Source: Berberis thunbergii (Eukaryota; Streptophyta; Magnoliopsida; Ranunculales; Berberidaceae). Taken from it: 64,000 nucleotides of DNA. A program made the translations under genes and the position numbers. Shown piece after piece: positions 10,266-20,897 of the stretch (its first letter is position 1; each line of letters opens with the position of its first letter). The notes beneath the pieces are model-generated. The model ran no database searches and was not told where the DNA came from. It was given only the letters and a program-made list of their open reading frames with translations. The DNA lies in NCBI GenBank assembly GCA_003290165.1, contig QNQO01000544.1:124001-188000 (forward strand). Direction: 5' to 3'.

Positions 10266-11359
10266 TGTAATATACCCGCCCAATTCACTTACCAATATAC
10301 TTTTATTATCTTATAAGTCAATAATATTTATTTATTGGTAGTGTTTATTAATTGGTAATAGTTACAAATAGTTATATATTTATGATTTTAATTTAGGACC
10401 TAGGTTTAGATTGGTGGTGGGTAAGAGATGAGTGATGGTTGTGTTTAGCCAAAGAAACCCTAATAAAAAACTCATTTAAACCCTAACCTCCTTTTTCTCT
10501 CTGGATACACAGAAGAAAAGGGAAAACCTACATAGAAAAAGTGGGAGGCGATAAAGGAAGGACTTTAGGATCTTTGCAAAAATGATCTCTTTGGAAAGGT
10601 TTTTTTTTTTCATTAAAGATGTAAATCAAAATGTCTCCATCCATCATAAATCAGTGTTTTCATTAAAGATGTAAATCAAGATGTCTTCATCCCCCATAAA
10701 TCAGTTTTTCATTAAAGATTTCCAAGATTTTCTCACTGTAACATTAGATTTCTCAACATCACATCACATACACAAATAAAAGAAAAACGAAAAACACTTT
10801 CCGAGATTTCTCACAGCACATATTACCATTTTATTCCTAACATCACATCACAAAAAAAGAGAAAAAAAAATACTTTTCCAAGATTTTCTCACAGAACATG
10901 TTAGCATTAGCTTTCCTACATCACATACAAAAAAAAAACCCTTTTCCCAAGATATTTAATGTCTAAATCATATTCAGTATGTCTAGGGAATCATATTAAC
11001 ATTGGGAAAAACATTGAAGAGGGATAGAGTTTTACTCACCGTTTTTGCAAAGATCTCAAAGTTCTTCCTTTATCGCCTCTCACTTTTTCTACGTAAGTTT
11101 TCCCTTTTCTTCTGTGTGTATCCAGAGAGAAAAAGGAGGCTAGGGTTTAAATGAGTTTTTAATTAGGGTTTCTTTGGCTAAACACAACCATCACTCATCT
11201 CATACCCACCACCAACCTAAACCTAGGTCCTAAATTAAAATCATAAAATATATAACTATTTGTAACTATTACCAATTAATAAATACTACCAATACATAAA
11301 TATTATTGACTTCTAAGATAATAAAAGTATATTGGCAAGTGAATTGGGCGGGTATTACA
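10266..11359. mobile_element. Large palindromic (inverted-repeat) element, 1,094 bp
   Basis: Two arms of about 320 bp face each other: 10266-10585 and 11040-11359. The arms share TAATA, CCCGCCCAATTCACTT, taggacctaggtttag, gaaaccctaat, and gataaaggaag with few differences. The outer ends read TGTAATATACCCGCCC and, inward from the right, TGTAATACCCGCCC. The flanks are TAAAC on the left (10261-10265) and TAAGC on the right (11360-11364), a 4-of-5 match that could be an old 5-bp duplication. The 450-bp middle holds direct repeats (cattaaagatgtaaatca twice near 10611 and 10661) and recurring cacatcacat-type words. No coding was seen. Confidence 0.78.
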
Positions 11360-11650
11360 TAAGCTTATGGAATGTACACAAAGAAACTACTATTGTAATA
11401 AACCACTTTGTGAGATTATTTCCCAACTCGTAGACCATGGAGCTTGATCTCATAAATTTTTTTTTTGATGATTTGAAATAACTTTCATTTTCTATTGATG
11501 ATGACGTACGAGCAATTGTATTTGGTTCATCATTTTTTATTAATATAAAGGTTTGGGGATCTTTCAAACCCTTTCTTGTTCTAAAAAAAGAGTAGTGTAA
11601 ACCATCTCAATTTTTCTAATGCAAAAATATAAACTATTTGACTGTCAAAA

Positions 11651-12294
11651 TGTGATATCCTTGTGTGAGCGAACCTGAGGGGGTGAGTATGGGAGAAGCC
11701 CGAAAACCCATGAATCCCAAGAGGGTTAGCAAGCTACAAAGGGAAGATCATAGTCCCACATCGTCTGGGTGCGGGAGAGTGATGTACTATATACGTAGAA
11801 GTTAGAATTTACAAAGTATTACGCGTTTTAAAGCCATGAGCCCAAAGCGGACAATATAGTACTCTGTGGATCGGATCGTGACAGAATGGTATCAGAGCCT
11901 GACCCAGCCGTAAGTGTATCAACAAGGACGTTGAACTTTCAAGGGGGTGGAATGTGATACCTTGTGGGTGGACCTGAGAGGGAGGGTGTGGAAGAAGCCC
12001 AAAATCCCATGGATGCATGGCCCTAGAGCAGACAATATAGTACTCTCTGAATCAGATTGTGACAGAATGGTATCAGAGTCTGACCCAGCTAAAAGTGTGC
12101 CAACAAGATTGTGACAGAATGGTATTAAAGCCTGTCCCAGCCGAAAGTGTGCCAATGAGGACGTGCCCACGTGGACTGTGATACTCTGTGGGCATACCTA
12201 AGGGGGAGGGTGTGGGAGAAGCCCAAGAGCCCATGGATGCATGACCCTAAAACAGACAATATAGTATTTTGTAGATCGAATTCGGATTGTGACA
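11651..12294 (+). mobile_element. TRIM retrotransposon array with three LTR copies
   Basis: LTR-like copies start with TGTGATA at 11651, 11953 and 12177 and end with TGACA at 11883, 12064 and 12294. The first is 233 bp; the other two, about 112 and 118 bp, lack the middle section. Each LTR is followed by a match or near match to TGGTATCAGAGC, the complement of the plant initiator methionine tRNA 3' end (11887, 12068, degenerate at 12120, 12298). The purine run aagggggtgg sits just before the second LTR, as a polypurine tract should. There is no coding capacity. The first LTR matches the solo LTR at 24576-24914 on the other strand. Confidence 0.86.
11887..11898 (+). promoter_or_regulatory. Primer binding site (initiator Met tRNA) of the TRIM
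   Basis: TGGTATCAGAGC, three bases past the LTR end TGACA. This is the standard plant PBS complementary to the 3' end of initiator tRNA-Met, used to prime minus-strand synthesis. Further copies, increasingly degenerate, occur at 12068, 12120 and 12298. Confidence 0.85.
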
Positions 12295-12817
12295 TAATGG
12301 TATCAGCGCTTGACCCAGACCTTCAAATTTCACTCAAATCTACACAATTATTCAAAAACACAACATCAAAGCACAAAATGATACACATGCCGCCTTGATA
12401 ATATAACAGGAATGGTCTGAGCTTGGATATGTGTTGGACCCTCAAACCCCATTTTATCTGCCCAAATTTTTCCAATAAGAACCAACATTAGAATACAATT
12501 TCACTGAAATGTTCATAATTTGATCCACAGTTAGTTCCAATTAGCGCAAAAAATGAACTGTTTTGCTCTTTAAAGAAAGAAAGAAAGACAAACCCCAGAC
12601 CTCGGAGTTGATCACAGAGTGATGGGTGAAGACCCAAACTGAGGAAAGTGCATGAAGCAAAGACTTCTTCTTAACTATCTTCTCCTCCTCATTTCTTCTT
12701 GTTCGTCGTCGTCGACATCTCTTCTAGGGTTTTAGGGGTTTTCGAACAGAGTTGCAGAGCGAGAGCAACTCAAGAAGACGTTAAAGGTAAGGTTTTTAGG
12801 ATGACTAACTATGAAAG
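12295..12817. other. No firm gene; possible 5' leader near 12640-12790
   Basis: After the TRIM array the sequence is unremarkable to about 12600. From 12640 to 12790 it becomes pyrimidine-rich (tcttctcctcctcatttcttc, split here by the rule on length) with tctagggttttaggggtttt, then GTTAAAGGTAAGGTTT, a good splice-donor context at about 12788. This resembles the 5' untranslated exon of a plant gene on the plus strand, but no matching coding exon was found. The hAT-type element inserted 25-30 bp further on. Confidence 0.3.
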
Positions 12818-13335
12818 TAGGGGTGGGCAATGTCGGTTCGGTTCGGTTTTGAGCCCCAAACCGATTTCGAACCGATTTCATTCGGTTTGCCCAAAACCAA
12901 AACCAAAACCAAATTTTGTATTTGTAAACCGATGAATTCGGTTGAACCGAATTTTGGATCGGTTCGGTTCGGTTGGGCCGAAATTTCAAGCTCAAGCATT
13001 TGAAAGACTTTCATTAAAACATGTCCAATTTTTTTACAGGTCCAATTTTTTTATAAACCCAATTTTTAGCTCAAAATTGAAAACTTTGAGAGAATGGGGT
13101 GATTTAGCACAACAGGATGTATTGCAGTGCATTTGTTGCACTAATCAAGTATTAACACCTACTTGTTATTTAGTTATTTATATATATCTAATTAATCGGT
13201 CGGTTCGGTTATAAATCGGTTCGGTTCGGTTTAAATTATTTTCTTTCTACTCATATTTTGATTCGGTTACCGAACCGAATTTGAAAACCGGTTCGATCGA
13301 TTAACCAAATTTAAATCGGTTTTTGCCCACCCCTA
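12818..13335. mobile_element. hAT-type non-autonomous element rich in GGTTCGG, 518 bp
   Basis: The left end TAGGGGTGGGCAA and the right end TTGCCCACCCCTA are perfect inverted repeats. The flanks are TATGAAAG (12810-12817) and TGTGAAAG (13336-13343), a 7-of-8 match that fits an 8-bp hAT duplication with one later change. Both subterminal regions are arrays of GGTTCGG or its complement, and the core (about 12990-13190) is AT-rich. No transposase is present. Such arrays could be transposase-binding sites; that is inference. Confidence 0.87.
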
Positions 13336-14050
13336 TGTGAAAGAGGGAACTAAAAGGCAAGGATTGCTCCACACTACCATATACTCTTCCTCACACTATT
13401 CTACTCTTCTACACCACTTAATTTCTCTCTCACACCACCGTACTTTCACACACCACCTATATAAACAAAAACCAAAATTTTCCCCCTCACCATTCAAATC
13501 GACAAACAGTTCCTCCCTCCCCCATTCGAAATTTCCCCCTCTCACACATTCAAATCTCTCCCTACACTCAAAAATCTCTTGCAAATATCCTCCACCTCAT
13601 TCGAAAATCTCTCAAAATCCCCTAAAAGTCGAAACTTTTAAACCCTCAAACTCTCCAAAATGCAACAGCTCAACATGCCAACTCTCAAAGTACAAAACGT
13701 AAGTACTTTGGGACCCTTACGTGAGTCCAAAGGAAACACTCCCCTTCATGGCATCATATGGTTCACAGGATGTTTGTTATGCCTAGACATTTCAAAAAAA
13801 AATTCTCATTATAAGAACATAATGACATAAGGTTAGGTTCGATGAACAATGACATAAATTCTCATTATAAGAAGATGATGTGCGACAATACGACATCATG
13901 TTAGAAAATAATGTCAAAAAATAAAGCGACAAAGTTTAAGTTTGATTCGACAATGCAAATAAGATCAATAAAAAAAATTAGAAACAAAATCTCAAAAAAC
14001 TAAACTTCAGAAGAAGAAAAAAATTGCAGCATTTTGTTCCGTTCACAGAG
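13336..14050. other. No gene assigned; C-rich then AT-rich host sequence
   Basis: 13340-13700 is rich in CT and CA on the plus strand. Its 121-codon open frame has a Ser/His/Pro-biased composition that looks like read-through of low-complexity sequence, not a protein family. The segment 13780-13920 repeats the phrase aattctcattataagaa twice and words like gacatcatgttag, suggesting another decayed repeat. Confidence 0.35.
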
Positions 14051-14225
14051 AACAATGCGGTGTTTGTGCAAAACCCCGCAGGGTCCCATGTGAGCTGCAA
14101 AGAGTAATGTGGGGTTTTTGCGGTGAAATCCGCAAACAATGCCGAGTATCTAACAAACCCCGCAGTATCCCGTGCTACGCAAAGAACAATGCAGGGTATC
14201 TCAAAAACCCCGAGTGAACTCTGCG
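14051..14225 (+). repeat. Minisatellite, unit about 50 bp
   Basis: About three to four imperfect units of the pattern GAACAATGC, then GGGTATCT or GGTGTTTG, then AAAACCCCGCAG, then a variable stretch with TGCAAAGA or CGCAAAGA. Units begin near 14050, 14132 and 14185. It lies directly before the 185-bp repeats and may be part of the same larger repeat. Confidence 0.6.
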
Positions 14226-14229
14226 AACA

Positions 14230-17200
14230 GAAATTTTTTCTGACAGATTTGCGCAACTTTAGTAAAATGACCATAATTTTCTCATTTCAAAACATTTTTC
14301 AAGTGATTCAAGTTGTATTTATTAGATAACTCAGAGTACTACAACTTTTGTGTTTTGATAAATTTGAGAATTTGTCTTGATCGAGCACATAAGTTGGTTG
14401 AAAGTCAGGAACACTATCCCGTTTTTATTGCGAGACAGATTTGCGCGATTTTAATAAAATGACGATAACTTGCTCATTTCAAAACATTTTCAAGTGATTC
14501 AAGTTGTGTTTATTAGGTAACTAAGAGTACTATAATATTTATATTTTTTATTTGAGAATCTGTCACACCCAATTTTCGAGTAAATGAAAATCCTTTTATC
14601 CACGCAGGATTAGGATCATCCACTTCCCCAAAACTCGAGACGTGAAAATTTAACAACAGAAACATTTAAATAAAATTAACATAGACAAAAATTCTAACTA
14701 GGTAACTCTTTGAAGATGACTGCTCCATAAAATAAACCGCCAAAGATGCCCCCCCAAAACTCTATAACTTGAAAAGTGCCAAATGGGTACGTTCCAATAA
14801 GAACGTACCCATAAAGCAAAAGTTCACTTAGGTCAGCGAGGTAGCTGGTATGAGTAATCTTCATCCTTATAAAATATAATAAGTTACATGCTTTAGCATG
14901 AAAATTTCATAAACAAGAAAATAATACTCAAACTCTTGTAGTTCATCAATGAGGCAAACATTTCATATTAATAGGTTTATCATGTTTAAAATATACATTT
15001 ATTTTACCAACACTTACAAAGTGAAGGTTGAATATGGTAAGTTCGACCAGAAAAAATTGTTAGTAGACTTACCATTCTGCACGAAACGGTTAGAAACAAA
15101 CAGATAAATTTTATGAGTTATTAATTCTCATAAATGCAATTTATTTTCAAACAACGATACAAATCGTAATCATAATAGAGTATTATTAAAATATCAACAA
15201 AACACATTTTCTACCTTTAGGAAGACATATAGTTCTCATTCAATGGTCGAATGAACATTTAGTTTCTTCCCTTAAGGGAATCATGCGCATACAAAAAAAT
15301 CTCGCTTCTTTTTCACAATCGCACTATCCTCCTTGTGCCGAATACACCCCACTTAAGTGTGCCTCCCTTGCCTTCGAAAGCACTCGAAGCGTACATGTTC
15401 CAAGTGGGGTGCCACATCAAGGAACATGATATCTCACCCAAAGTTCGATTCATGGCAAACATTTTCTAAATACTACATGTACTACAAAACTCACATATAA
15501 CGGCGTACCTGATATGCAAGCAAGTCTGCATACCAAAATTATATCACACGTATACAAGCAAGTATGTATACTAAAATAATTTTTTTTTTCACATTTTTTT
15601 CAGAGTTGTGGAAAAGAGCATAAAAAATCAACTAAAACTCAAAACTCTTTTATAGTGACACTTTGTCAACCATAAATAAATCAACTACAATATCAACCCA
15701 TTCTTTTGGGAAAACTAGCATTTTTCATAACACAACAGGGATCAAACCCAATCAATACGAGGATACTTTTTAGCAAGTCAATTTGCATAACAATCCAAAC
15801 TACACAATCAGTACTAGTGCTATAAATGTTTTTAGTACTCATTGCCTCCATTCGTATATATGTAAATAAAAATAATTCGAACAATATCCAAAGAGTGTTG
15901 ACAATATGGACATGAATAATAACATGTTCAACCCAAACTGCACAATTCATTCTACATGATGCCTCGGGCTAACAAGACAACAATACCAATTCTGAACCAA
16001 CACACAATCATTATATATTTCCTATACCAAAAGTATTATATCCTTACATATTTAATGTACTTGAAGAAAACAAACATCAAGTCTTTGACATTCTTCTACA
16101 CGCATCACCACTCCATGGAAATAAATTAAACAAAACAATTCATTCATAGAACAATCGAAGTCCTTAACTCCACTACCCATTCCACATCCAAGGAAGTGTT
16201 GAGGAAGATGATCGCTGCAACAATTCAAATCACACACTCCGAAGCATTCAACTACAGTTTCACTACCCAACCAGAATCTAGTCAAACCCTTTCCAAGCCT
16301 TCTGAATTTCTAATCAATTTAAATAGCCCCCAACTCAGTTGTAACTAGCCTAGTTTTAGTTGGCAAACAGTCAGGTAAGTAACCCTCCAAACAATACCGA
16401 AATGAACAAGTTGTCCTAACAAGACAGTTTGACAAGTCATCACTCAAATGTACATAATTCTCACATCAGAACTCCAAATTGACTATCGTTAAGAACTATA
16501 GAAAGTAGACACAAAGAGGTTTCCAATCATATCAAGCACACCCTCTGATTATGTATGTAACATTGCATATTTTACAAACAAAATAGGTCATCTATCAGCA
16601 TTCGTCTAGATTAACCTCTTGTCACTAAAACAAGTATATCGTTCCGCACAAAATTCAGATTGTGATACCGTAAAATCCTTTAGAAACTAGACTCCAACAG
16701 AAAATATTTAATATATAGCATGATACAGTACACCCTAAAGAACCCAATCAAAACTAGTATAGAAAAACTGCACATAATCAGGACTGATAGAATACACAAA
16801 TAAGTTTAAGCGCATAATTGAAAAATGTTTCTGACCTTGTTTACAAAAAAATTTCCAACAAGAAGACATTTTATTTTCACTGACAAGAAAATAAAACTAT
16901 CAAGATTTCTACAAATATAAATTTATTCCCCCCAAATATATAGTTGTAAATTGGCTCCAACACATCCACAAACCAAAACCCCATCAAAATCAAATTACTC
17001 ATTTCAACTGACCATGATTTCTCAAACTCCACTTCATCCCAAATATAATTTTCAAACTTATTAGGTATAAATAAATAAATAAATAAAACCATATCACATA
17101 CAAAAAAATTTCTTGCAAAAATATATGAAAAGAGAATGGAGGAAAACTCACTAATTTATACCAAAACTTTTATATACATGAATTTCTAAAATTCAATCAG

Positions 17201-17990
17201 TGACATTTGTTTCTGCCTCGAGGGAGATCTAACCGTTGGATGAACTTCAAACCAACATTATATTTTTCATACGTGTGTTATGAATCCACGTATTTAATTT
17301 GAAGGTATTCTGACCTCTAGAAGATCTCGATCTACTGACAATACTAAAAAAGCGCAAAGCTATATTTATTACGAGATTTAAATAAAAACGTAGTTGTAGG
17401 TTTTCTCTTTTGACTCAACCAATTCCTACGTAAATACAATAAAAATTTCATATTTCATATTTATATTTGTATTAAACCCTAACCTTAATCAATTGATTAA
17501 TCTAAAAAAAATAAAAGAAAATGAAGAAAACTCACCAATGTTATGCATTTTTTTTCTTCTTCTTCTTCTTATTTCACCTCTTTTTTAAAGCTCTAATTAG
17601 GGTTTCCTAATTTTATTTTTTGCTAAATGTACACACACTTTCTACCCATTTAACCACTAAAAATAAAATAAGTTTTACACATTATAAAATTATAATACAT
17701 TACAAATTTATAAGTAAATATTATTTATATTTGTGTAATTAGGCAGGTATTACAGAATCGATCTCAATCGAGCACATAAGTTGGCCGAAAGTCAGGAACA
17801 CTCTCGTTTTCATTGCGAGACAAATTTGCACGACTTTAGTAAAATGACCATAACTTTCTCATTTCAAAACATTTTTAAGTGATTTAAGTTGCGTTTATTA
17901 GATAACTTATAGTGCTACAACTTTTATTTTTTATGAGCTTGAGAATCGATCTCAATTGAGGGTTTAAATTGGTAGAAAGTTACCCTATTT
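14230..17990 (+). repeat. Tandem repeat, unit about 185 bp, split by the 14561-17754 element
   Basis: The unit includes gagacagatttgcgcgatttt, given here as GAGACAGATTTGCGC plus GATTTT, then AAAATGACCATAAC, TCTCATTTCAAAACATTTT, AAGTGATTCAAGTTG, GTGTTTATTAGATAACT and GATCGAGCACATAAGTTGG. One copy starts near 14237, a second near 14435, and a third near 17815. The second copy is cut after gaatc at 14560 and resumes after 17754. Only the ends of the given range belong to the repeat. Confidence 0.78.
14561..17754 (+). mobile_element. 3.2-kb TG...CA element with 5-bp TSD (solo LTR or non-autonomous LTR element)
   Basis: Starts TGTCACACCCAATTTTCGAG and ends AATTAGGCAGGTATTACA. GAATC lies directly on both sides (14556-14560 and 17755-17759), and the flanks belong to one repeat unit, so this is a clean insertion. 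No open frame inside resembles gag or pol and I found no internal LTR copy. It may be a long solo LTR or a large non-coding derivative. Its right end shares a layout with the arms of the 10266-11359 palindrome (GGCxGGTATTACA, the gaaaccctaat block, the AT-rich tail). LTR direction is assumed from the TG and CA ends. Confidence 0.75.
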
Positions 17991-18957
17991 TTCATTTTTT
18001 CTTTTGTTTTGAGTTTGGTTTCTCTGTTATGTTAAGTTATGCATATTTATTAGTGGTGTGAGTAGAAAAAGAAAAAAAAACGCAATGGTGGTGTGTGAAA
18101 GAGGAAATGGTGTAGTGGAGTAGTCGTTGCCAAACTAAAAAGGTAAAATTTTGCAATTGACATTGCTACATGTGCTCCACAATTCTACTCTCTACCACCG
18201 ACTTGTCAAAATATTTTATCACACGTGTGCATATAGCTAGTTATGGACCAGGCTTGGTTAAATGGCCAACTCAAAGTAAAAAATAAATAAAAACTCCAGT
18301 GGATAAGCAATTGATATGATCGATTTCTTAATAAACATTTCATTTTTTTATATTATTAATTAATACCTTAACCCCTTTCACCATAAATGCTGCCGACAAG
18401 GTTCAAATCTTAGATTTGTGATTCCATCCGCCACATGCATACCACGGAGGCTATACTCCATTCGCAATCTCATTGTTCACAATACGTTCCAAAACACCTT
18501 AGGAATACTATAAATATTGAGGGAATAATTAGTATCATCATCTCATCTTTGACATTTGGAGTGGCTCTTTTGGGTAGAAAGATGGGGTTGGACATGCAAC
18601 TTAAGTTGTATTTCTTCTGTTGTGGCCTTTGATCATACTTCATGCGAGTTTATGGTAGAAAGACTATTTGATAAGCTATATCTCTTCCTTTTGCATCCTT
18701 CAAATGAACTTACATATAAACTTTCTGCTAATTGAGATTGAGATAATCTTTGAGTAATCAGGATTTTCAAGAGTACAGCTTCAAACATCTGATTTACCAC
18801 TCTGCAACTGAAGTTATCTGACCCATTCATAATGTTTTAGGAGCCCACTTTAATATGAATTACACTCGATGCAAGTAGCATCACCCCTGAGCCAGTTGAC
18901 TCCTTGCTGCCAAATTGGAGCCATAACTTGGTGTATATAAGCGAAAAGATCAGGTTG
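17991..18957. other. No gene recognised
   Basis: Mixed host sequence left of the copia insertion. Short open frames at 18435-18632 (+) and 18830-18633 (-) do not match anything I recognise. The sequence continues across the copia element at 23775, so this was one locus before insertion. Confidence 0.4.
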
Positions 18958-18962
18958 AAAAT

Positions 18963-19187
18963 TGATGAAATGTTGGACACAAAGGAAATGATTTGTGTTT
19001 ATTGTGTGTTCCTTTCTCATTCACAATCTCCTGTTTATATACAAACTAATCCAGAGAATATTGTGAAAATATTCACAATATAATCTGCTAATTTCCTTAA
19101 AAACTATTATACAATATGACTCTATAAGCAACCTTCCTAATACAAATATTCCCAATCAATCAGGATATTCGCAATATATTCTCAATA
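18963..19187 (-). repeat. 3' LTR of the copia element
   Basis: 225 bp. On the minus strand it starts TATTGAGAATATATTGC and ends TTTCATCA. It differs from the other LTR by three transitions. The host flank AAAAT precedes it on the plus strand. Confidence 0.95.
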
Positions 19188-19194
19188 CCCCCCT

Positions 19195-20793
19195 TCAAGT
19201 TGGTGCATGGAGATCCCGTATGCCCAACTTGCGAAGTAGATACTCATATTGTCGTTTGCCCAATGCTTTTCTGAAAATGTCAGCGAGTTGCTCATTGGAT
19301 GGGACAAATGTGGGATTGATATGTCCAGCAACAATGTCATCACGGACAAAGTGACAATCGACCTCAATATGTTTTGTCCGTTCATGAAAAACGGAATTTT
19401 GAGATATATGGAGAGCTGCCTGACTATCACAATGAAGAGACATAGGACGTGTGTGAGACATCCCGAGGCTAGCTAAAATAGCTTTAAGCCATTTCAACTC
19501 ACATGTAGTCATAGCCATAGACCTATATTCCGCCTCTGCGGAGGAGCGGGATACTGTATGTTGCTTATTTGTCTTCCAAGATACCGGCGAGTTCCCAAGG
19601 AACACCAACCAACCAGTGAGGGACCACCGAGTCAAAGGGCATCCGGCCCAATCAGCGTCACACCACCCATGTAACTGCATGTCACACTTACTACTCAAAT
19701 GTATACCTTGACCTGGATTACCTTTTAAGTACCGAACCACCCGCAAAGCAGCTTCCCATTGGTCCACCCGAGGATGTTGCATAAATTGAAATAAAACATG
19801 AACACTGTAAGATAACTCGGGTCGAGTGAAACACAAATAAATTAGCCGTCCCACCAATCGACGGTAAGGCTCCGGGTCAGTGAGCTCTGAACTCTTGGAC
19901 AAGGCGAGTCGATGATTCTGTTCCAATGGCACCGCCGCGGGCCTTGCCCCTAGCAATCCGGTCTCAGAGATGATATCTAGCGCGTATTTACGTTGAAAAA
20001 GCACAAACCCATCCAGTCCGCGTGCCACTTCAACCCCCAAGAAATACTTTAAAGGACCCAAATCTTTCATATGGAAACAAACACTGAGGTAACCATTGAA
20101 TTTCTGTATATCCCCTGGATTACGCCCAGAGATGATAAGGTCGTCGACATAGACAAGAACACTGAGCTGAACTGCACCTCTTTGTAGAGTAAACAAAGAA
20201 TAATCTGAATAAGATTGCCGAAAACCATAATTCTTCAAAGCAGTCGACAGTTTAGCAAACCAGCATCGGGGTGCCTGCTTCAGCCCATATAATGATTTCT
20301 TAAGCCTGCACACCTTTCCAGAAGTCCCCACCTGAAAACCAGGTGGTAATTTCATGTATACCTCCTCCGTTAGGTCACCATGTAGAAATGCATTATGAAC
20401 ATCCATCTGATGGACTTCCCAATTCTTGGCAGCCGCAACAGCAAGAAAGACCCGTACTGTAACCATCTTAGCTACTGGAGCAAAAGTCTCTGTATAATCA
20501 ACTCCTTCAATTTGATGATTGCCAAGAATAACCAGTCGAGCCTTCAATCGTTCAATGGTCCCATCAGAGTTATACTTGATCTTGTATACCCACTTGCATC
20601 CTAGAGCTTTCTTTCCTGGTGGCAAGTCGGCTACAACCCAGGTTTCATTAATCTCAAGAGCCTCAATTTCTCGTCGCATGGCATCCCTCCAGCGGCTGTC
20701 TTTCACGGCCTCAGAATAACACACAGGTTCCCGATTTGCTGTCAAGACTGCAAGAAAATGTCTATGTTGCATAGAAAAATTATCACAATTCAC
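19195..20793 (-). CDS. Copia reverse transcriptase and RNase H, open 532 codons
   Basis: The RT begins after SRWRDAMRREIEAL. Landmarks in order are [54 protein letters not shown], the catalytic box YVDDL, and MKDLGPLKYFLGVE. The RNase H part carries the conserved acidic residues in GWCDADWAG, SSAEAEYRSMA and HCDSQAA, then RTKHIEVDCHFVRD. It ends KLGIRDLHAPT. The catalytic residues of both domains are intact. The start is uncertain because intact copia elements make this as part of one polyprotein, and here it is cut off from integrase by a frame change. Confidence 0.92.
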   Translation of the reverse strand: MNCDNFSMQHRHFLAVLTANREPVCYSEAVKDSRWRDAMRREIEALEINETWVVADLPPGKKALGCKWVYKIKYNSDGTIERLKARLVILGNHQIEGVDYTETFAPVAKMVTVRVFLAVAAAKNWEVHQMDVHNAFLHGDLTEEVYMKLPPGFQVGTSGKVCRLKKSLYGLKQAPRCWFAKLSTALKNYGFRQSYSDYSLFTLQRGAVQLSVLVYVDDLIISGRNPGDIQKFNGYLSVCFHMKDLGPLKYFLGVEVARGLDGFVLFQRKYALDIISETGLLGARPAAVPLEQNHRLALSKSSELTDPEPYRRLVGRLIYLCFTRPELSYSVHVLFQFMQHPRVDQWEAALRVVRYLKGNPGQGIHLSSKCDMQLHGWCDADWAGCPLTRWSLTGWLVFLGNSPVSWKTNKQHTVSRSSAEAEYRSMAMTTCELKWLKAILASLGMSHTRPMSLHCDSQAALHISQNSVFHERTKHIEVDCHFVRDDIVAGHINPTFVPSNEQLADIFRKALGKRQYEYLLRKLGIRDLHAPT

Positions 20794-20897
20794 ATAATGT
20801 GCATAGGATAGGGTGTACCTGAGGAATGTCGTGGTACGGGTGAAGCTGGGACGGATGAACTCATTTTCCGAATGGTATGAGTAACATAATCACGGAG

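Noticed and set aside
11809..12398. Several short frames within the TRIM array
   Set aside because: They read through LTR repeats in the wrong direction or across PBS copies. The array structure explains the sequence.
12699..13014. Frames with repeated Asn-Arg-Thr-Glu-Pro or Phe-Gly-Ser-Val words
   Set aside because: They are translations of the GGTTCGG arrays, not a protein.
14051..14225. Short repeats with GC-rich core as a possible CRISPR array
   Set aside because: Units are imperfect and without unique spacers. The setting is plant nuclear DNA next to satellite-like repeats.
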